Shown: piece after piece, positions 6,006-7,092 of the stretch
How the letters are laid out: every line of letters starts with the position of its first letter
How positions within the stretch are numbered: the stretch's first letter is position 1
Assembly (NCBI GenBank): GCA_028691595.1
Contig: JAQUZA010000159.1
Span: 1-7,092 of the forward strand
From: Candidatus Rifleibacteriota bacterium
GTDB lineage: Bacteria > Muiribacteriota > Ozemobacteria > Ozemobacterales > Ozemobacteraceae
Direction of reading: 5' to 3'
Length of the DNA: 7,092 nucleotides
Program-made: the position numbers and the translations under genes
The notes under the pieces: model-generated
The model's database searches: none
Told to the model about the DNA's origin: nothing
What the model saw: the letters and a program-made list of their open reading frames with translations, nothing else

Positions 6006-7092
6006 ATGACAAAAAAATATTTTCTGGTCTTGATGCTTGCCGCTTTCACAATTTCAGGCAATCCGGTTTCTGCGGTCGATCCGTTTGGCAAATATCTGTT
6101 AAGTCTCGCAGAATTAGGCAGCAAGTATGGTTCCCCGGTCGATACTTACGAAGATGTAAAAAAAATTACCGACATCAGGCCCTATTTTTCGGGCATCGGG
6201 CCAATTATCGGCTCCGGTGAGTTGCACAGTCAATATAACAAAGTCATCAAAGAAGCTGATGGCAAAGCTTTTCTCGCAAAAATAAATTCAACCGGTGGTA
6301 TGGTTTATAAAGACAAAACTTTCGGGGGGTTTCTTGCCGAACATCTTTACCTCGATTCAGGCAGTTATGACGACCTGCATGTATGGCATGATAAAAAAAT
6401 TATGCCTGATGATATGCCTTATGACTATGATCCGGGCAACCGCCCGCACGAAAAAAAATACTATCTTTGCCTGCTTAAAGACTGGCAATATCTGCCGGTA
6501 AGCGACGAACTCGAACCCGATGCCAAATCATGCGAAAAAAATCGCGACTGGTGCACCGAACCCGACTGTAAAAAAGGCAAACAGGAAGACATAAATGAAG
6601 ATGGCGATTTTGATGACCCAGAAGACATAAACGAGTCAGACAAGCATGACCGAACAAAAAATAATGTCTATACAGAGCTTGGGCGATTACTCGAAAAAAA
6701 GGCAGTCAATGTAACGACAGACATTGACATGGATACAAGCGGTATCGAATTCACCATGCATTTTAAAGACCGCACTCCGCTCATTGACGGCTGTGTAGAT
6801 AACGAATTTCCTGAACTCGGAAAAACCAATCCGGCCACGACCGGTGACTGGTACCAGATTCAAGGCCTGAAAATAACCGATAATAAATCGAAATACGTCG
6901 GCACAAGCCTGGTCCTGGGAATCATCGACAAATACCCCACCGGCGACTGGAAAAAGGAAGAAAACTGGAAAGTCGAACCGCCTCGAAAACTTAAATCAGG
7001 CGATGACACTGATTACGTAATTCTGCCAAACTCCTGTCACGGGGTAATGCGCTATTCTGTCTTTGCCTGGGATGAATCAGGCAACGTCAACC
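6006..7092 (+). CDS. Exported protein with EF-hand calcium loop, 3' end outside window
   Basis: The frame is open from an ATG at 6006 to the window edge, giving 362 visible residues. AGGGGG at 5994-5999, inside the end of the upstream gene, is its ribosome site with 6-nt spacing. Residues 1-23 form a Sec signal peptide (MTKK, hydrophobic core, cleavage probably after VSA). Residues 195-206 fit the 12-position EF-hand loop: D195, N197, D199, G200, D201, D203 and E206 fall at positions 1, 3, 5, 6, 7, 9 and 12. A flanking stretch rich in Asp/Glu surrounds it. Six cysteines (155, 176, 183, 188, 263, 344), three of them just before the loop, suggest disulfides in an oxidising compartment. There are many aromatic and Asp-Gly turns, as in surface or secreted proteins. 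I do not recognise the overall family. Only one loop is visible, so a true dockerin (normally two) is not supported. It is coupled to the membrane TPR protein, a plausible partner in export or anchoring. Confidence 0.85.
   Translation, partial: MTKKYFLVLMLAAFTISGNPVSAVDPFGKYLLSLAELGSKYGSPVDTYEDVKKITDIRPYFSGIGPIIGSGELHSQYNKVIKEADGKAFLAKINSTGGMVYKDKTFGGFLAEHLYLDSGSYDDLHVWHDKKIMPDDMPYDYDPGNRPHEKKYYLCLLKDWQYLPVSDELEPDAKSCEKNRDWCTEPDCKKGKQEDINEDGDFDDPEDINESDKHDRTKNNVYTELGRLLEKKAVNVTTDIDMDTSGIEFTMHFKDRTPLIDGCVDNEFPELGKTNPATTGDWYQIQGLKITDNKSKYVGTSLVLGIIDKYPTGDWKKEENWKVEPPRKLKSGDDTDYVILPNSCHGVMRYSVFAWDESGNVN

Noticed and set aside
6588..6623. Cellulosome dockerin
   Set aside because: A dockerin needs two similar calcium loops with conserved spacing; only one loop is visible and no glycoside hydrolase or cohesin is nearby.

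Overview
The window looks like chromosomal DNA from a Gram-negative-type (diderm) bacterium. Evidence is an Ala/Gly-type lipobox lipoprotein, several Sec signal peptides, sigma70-like promoters and strong AGGAGG-type ribosome sites. Base composition is roughly balanced by eye. The protein mix (a standard class II aldolase beside long TPR proteins and unrecognised exported proteins) suggests an uncultivated or poorly sampled lineage. I cannot name the phylum from sequence alone. No tRNA, rRNA, transposon, integrase or CRISPR array is visible, and all real genes are packed closely.

Layout. The left two thirds is read on the minus strand. Its most upstream gene is fba (class II fructose-bisphosphate aldolase, 3371-4312). 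It has a textbook promoter (4390-4418), a consensus ribosome site (4319-4324) and a strong hairpin terminator (3302-3348). Beyond the terminator lies a tight four-gene run on the same strand: a lipoprotein (2664-3224), a cytoplasmic TPR protein with two TerB-like C-terminal repeats (1209-2636), a small YbjN/type-III-chaperone-like protein with an acidic tail (625-1212), and an exported protein that leaves the window (1-602). Gaps are 27 nt, a 4-nt ATGA overlap and 22 nt, so these four are probably one operon. I could not find a convincing promoter for it in the 3225-3301 gap.

The right third is read on the plus strand, divergent from fba across a 170-nt gap. A perfect extended -10 element sits 6 nt before the likely ATG of a membrane-anchored TPR protein (4483-6003), which suggests a leaderless message. 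Two bases after its stop begins a second exported protein (6006 to the window edge) with a canonical EF-hand calcium loop and six cysteines.

How the genes may work together. fba is core glycolysis/gluconeogenesis and is transcriptionally insulated. The other six genes are mostly envelope or protein-interaction proteins: two TPR scaffolds, one chaperone-like protein, one lipoprotein and two secreted proteins. The four-gene run pairs cytoplasmic adaptor-like proteins with envelope partners and is the best candidate for an undescribed module. That is inference from domain content and gene order, not a demonstrated system.
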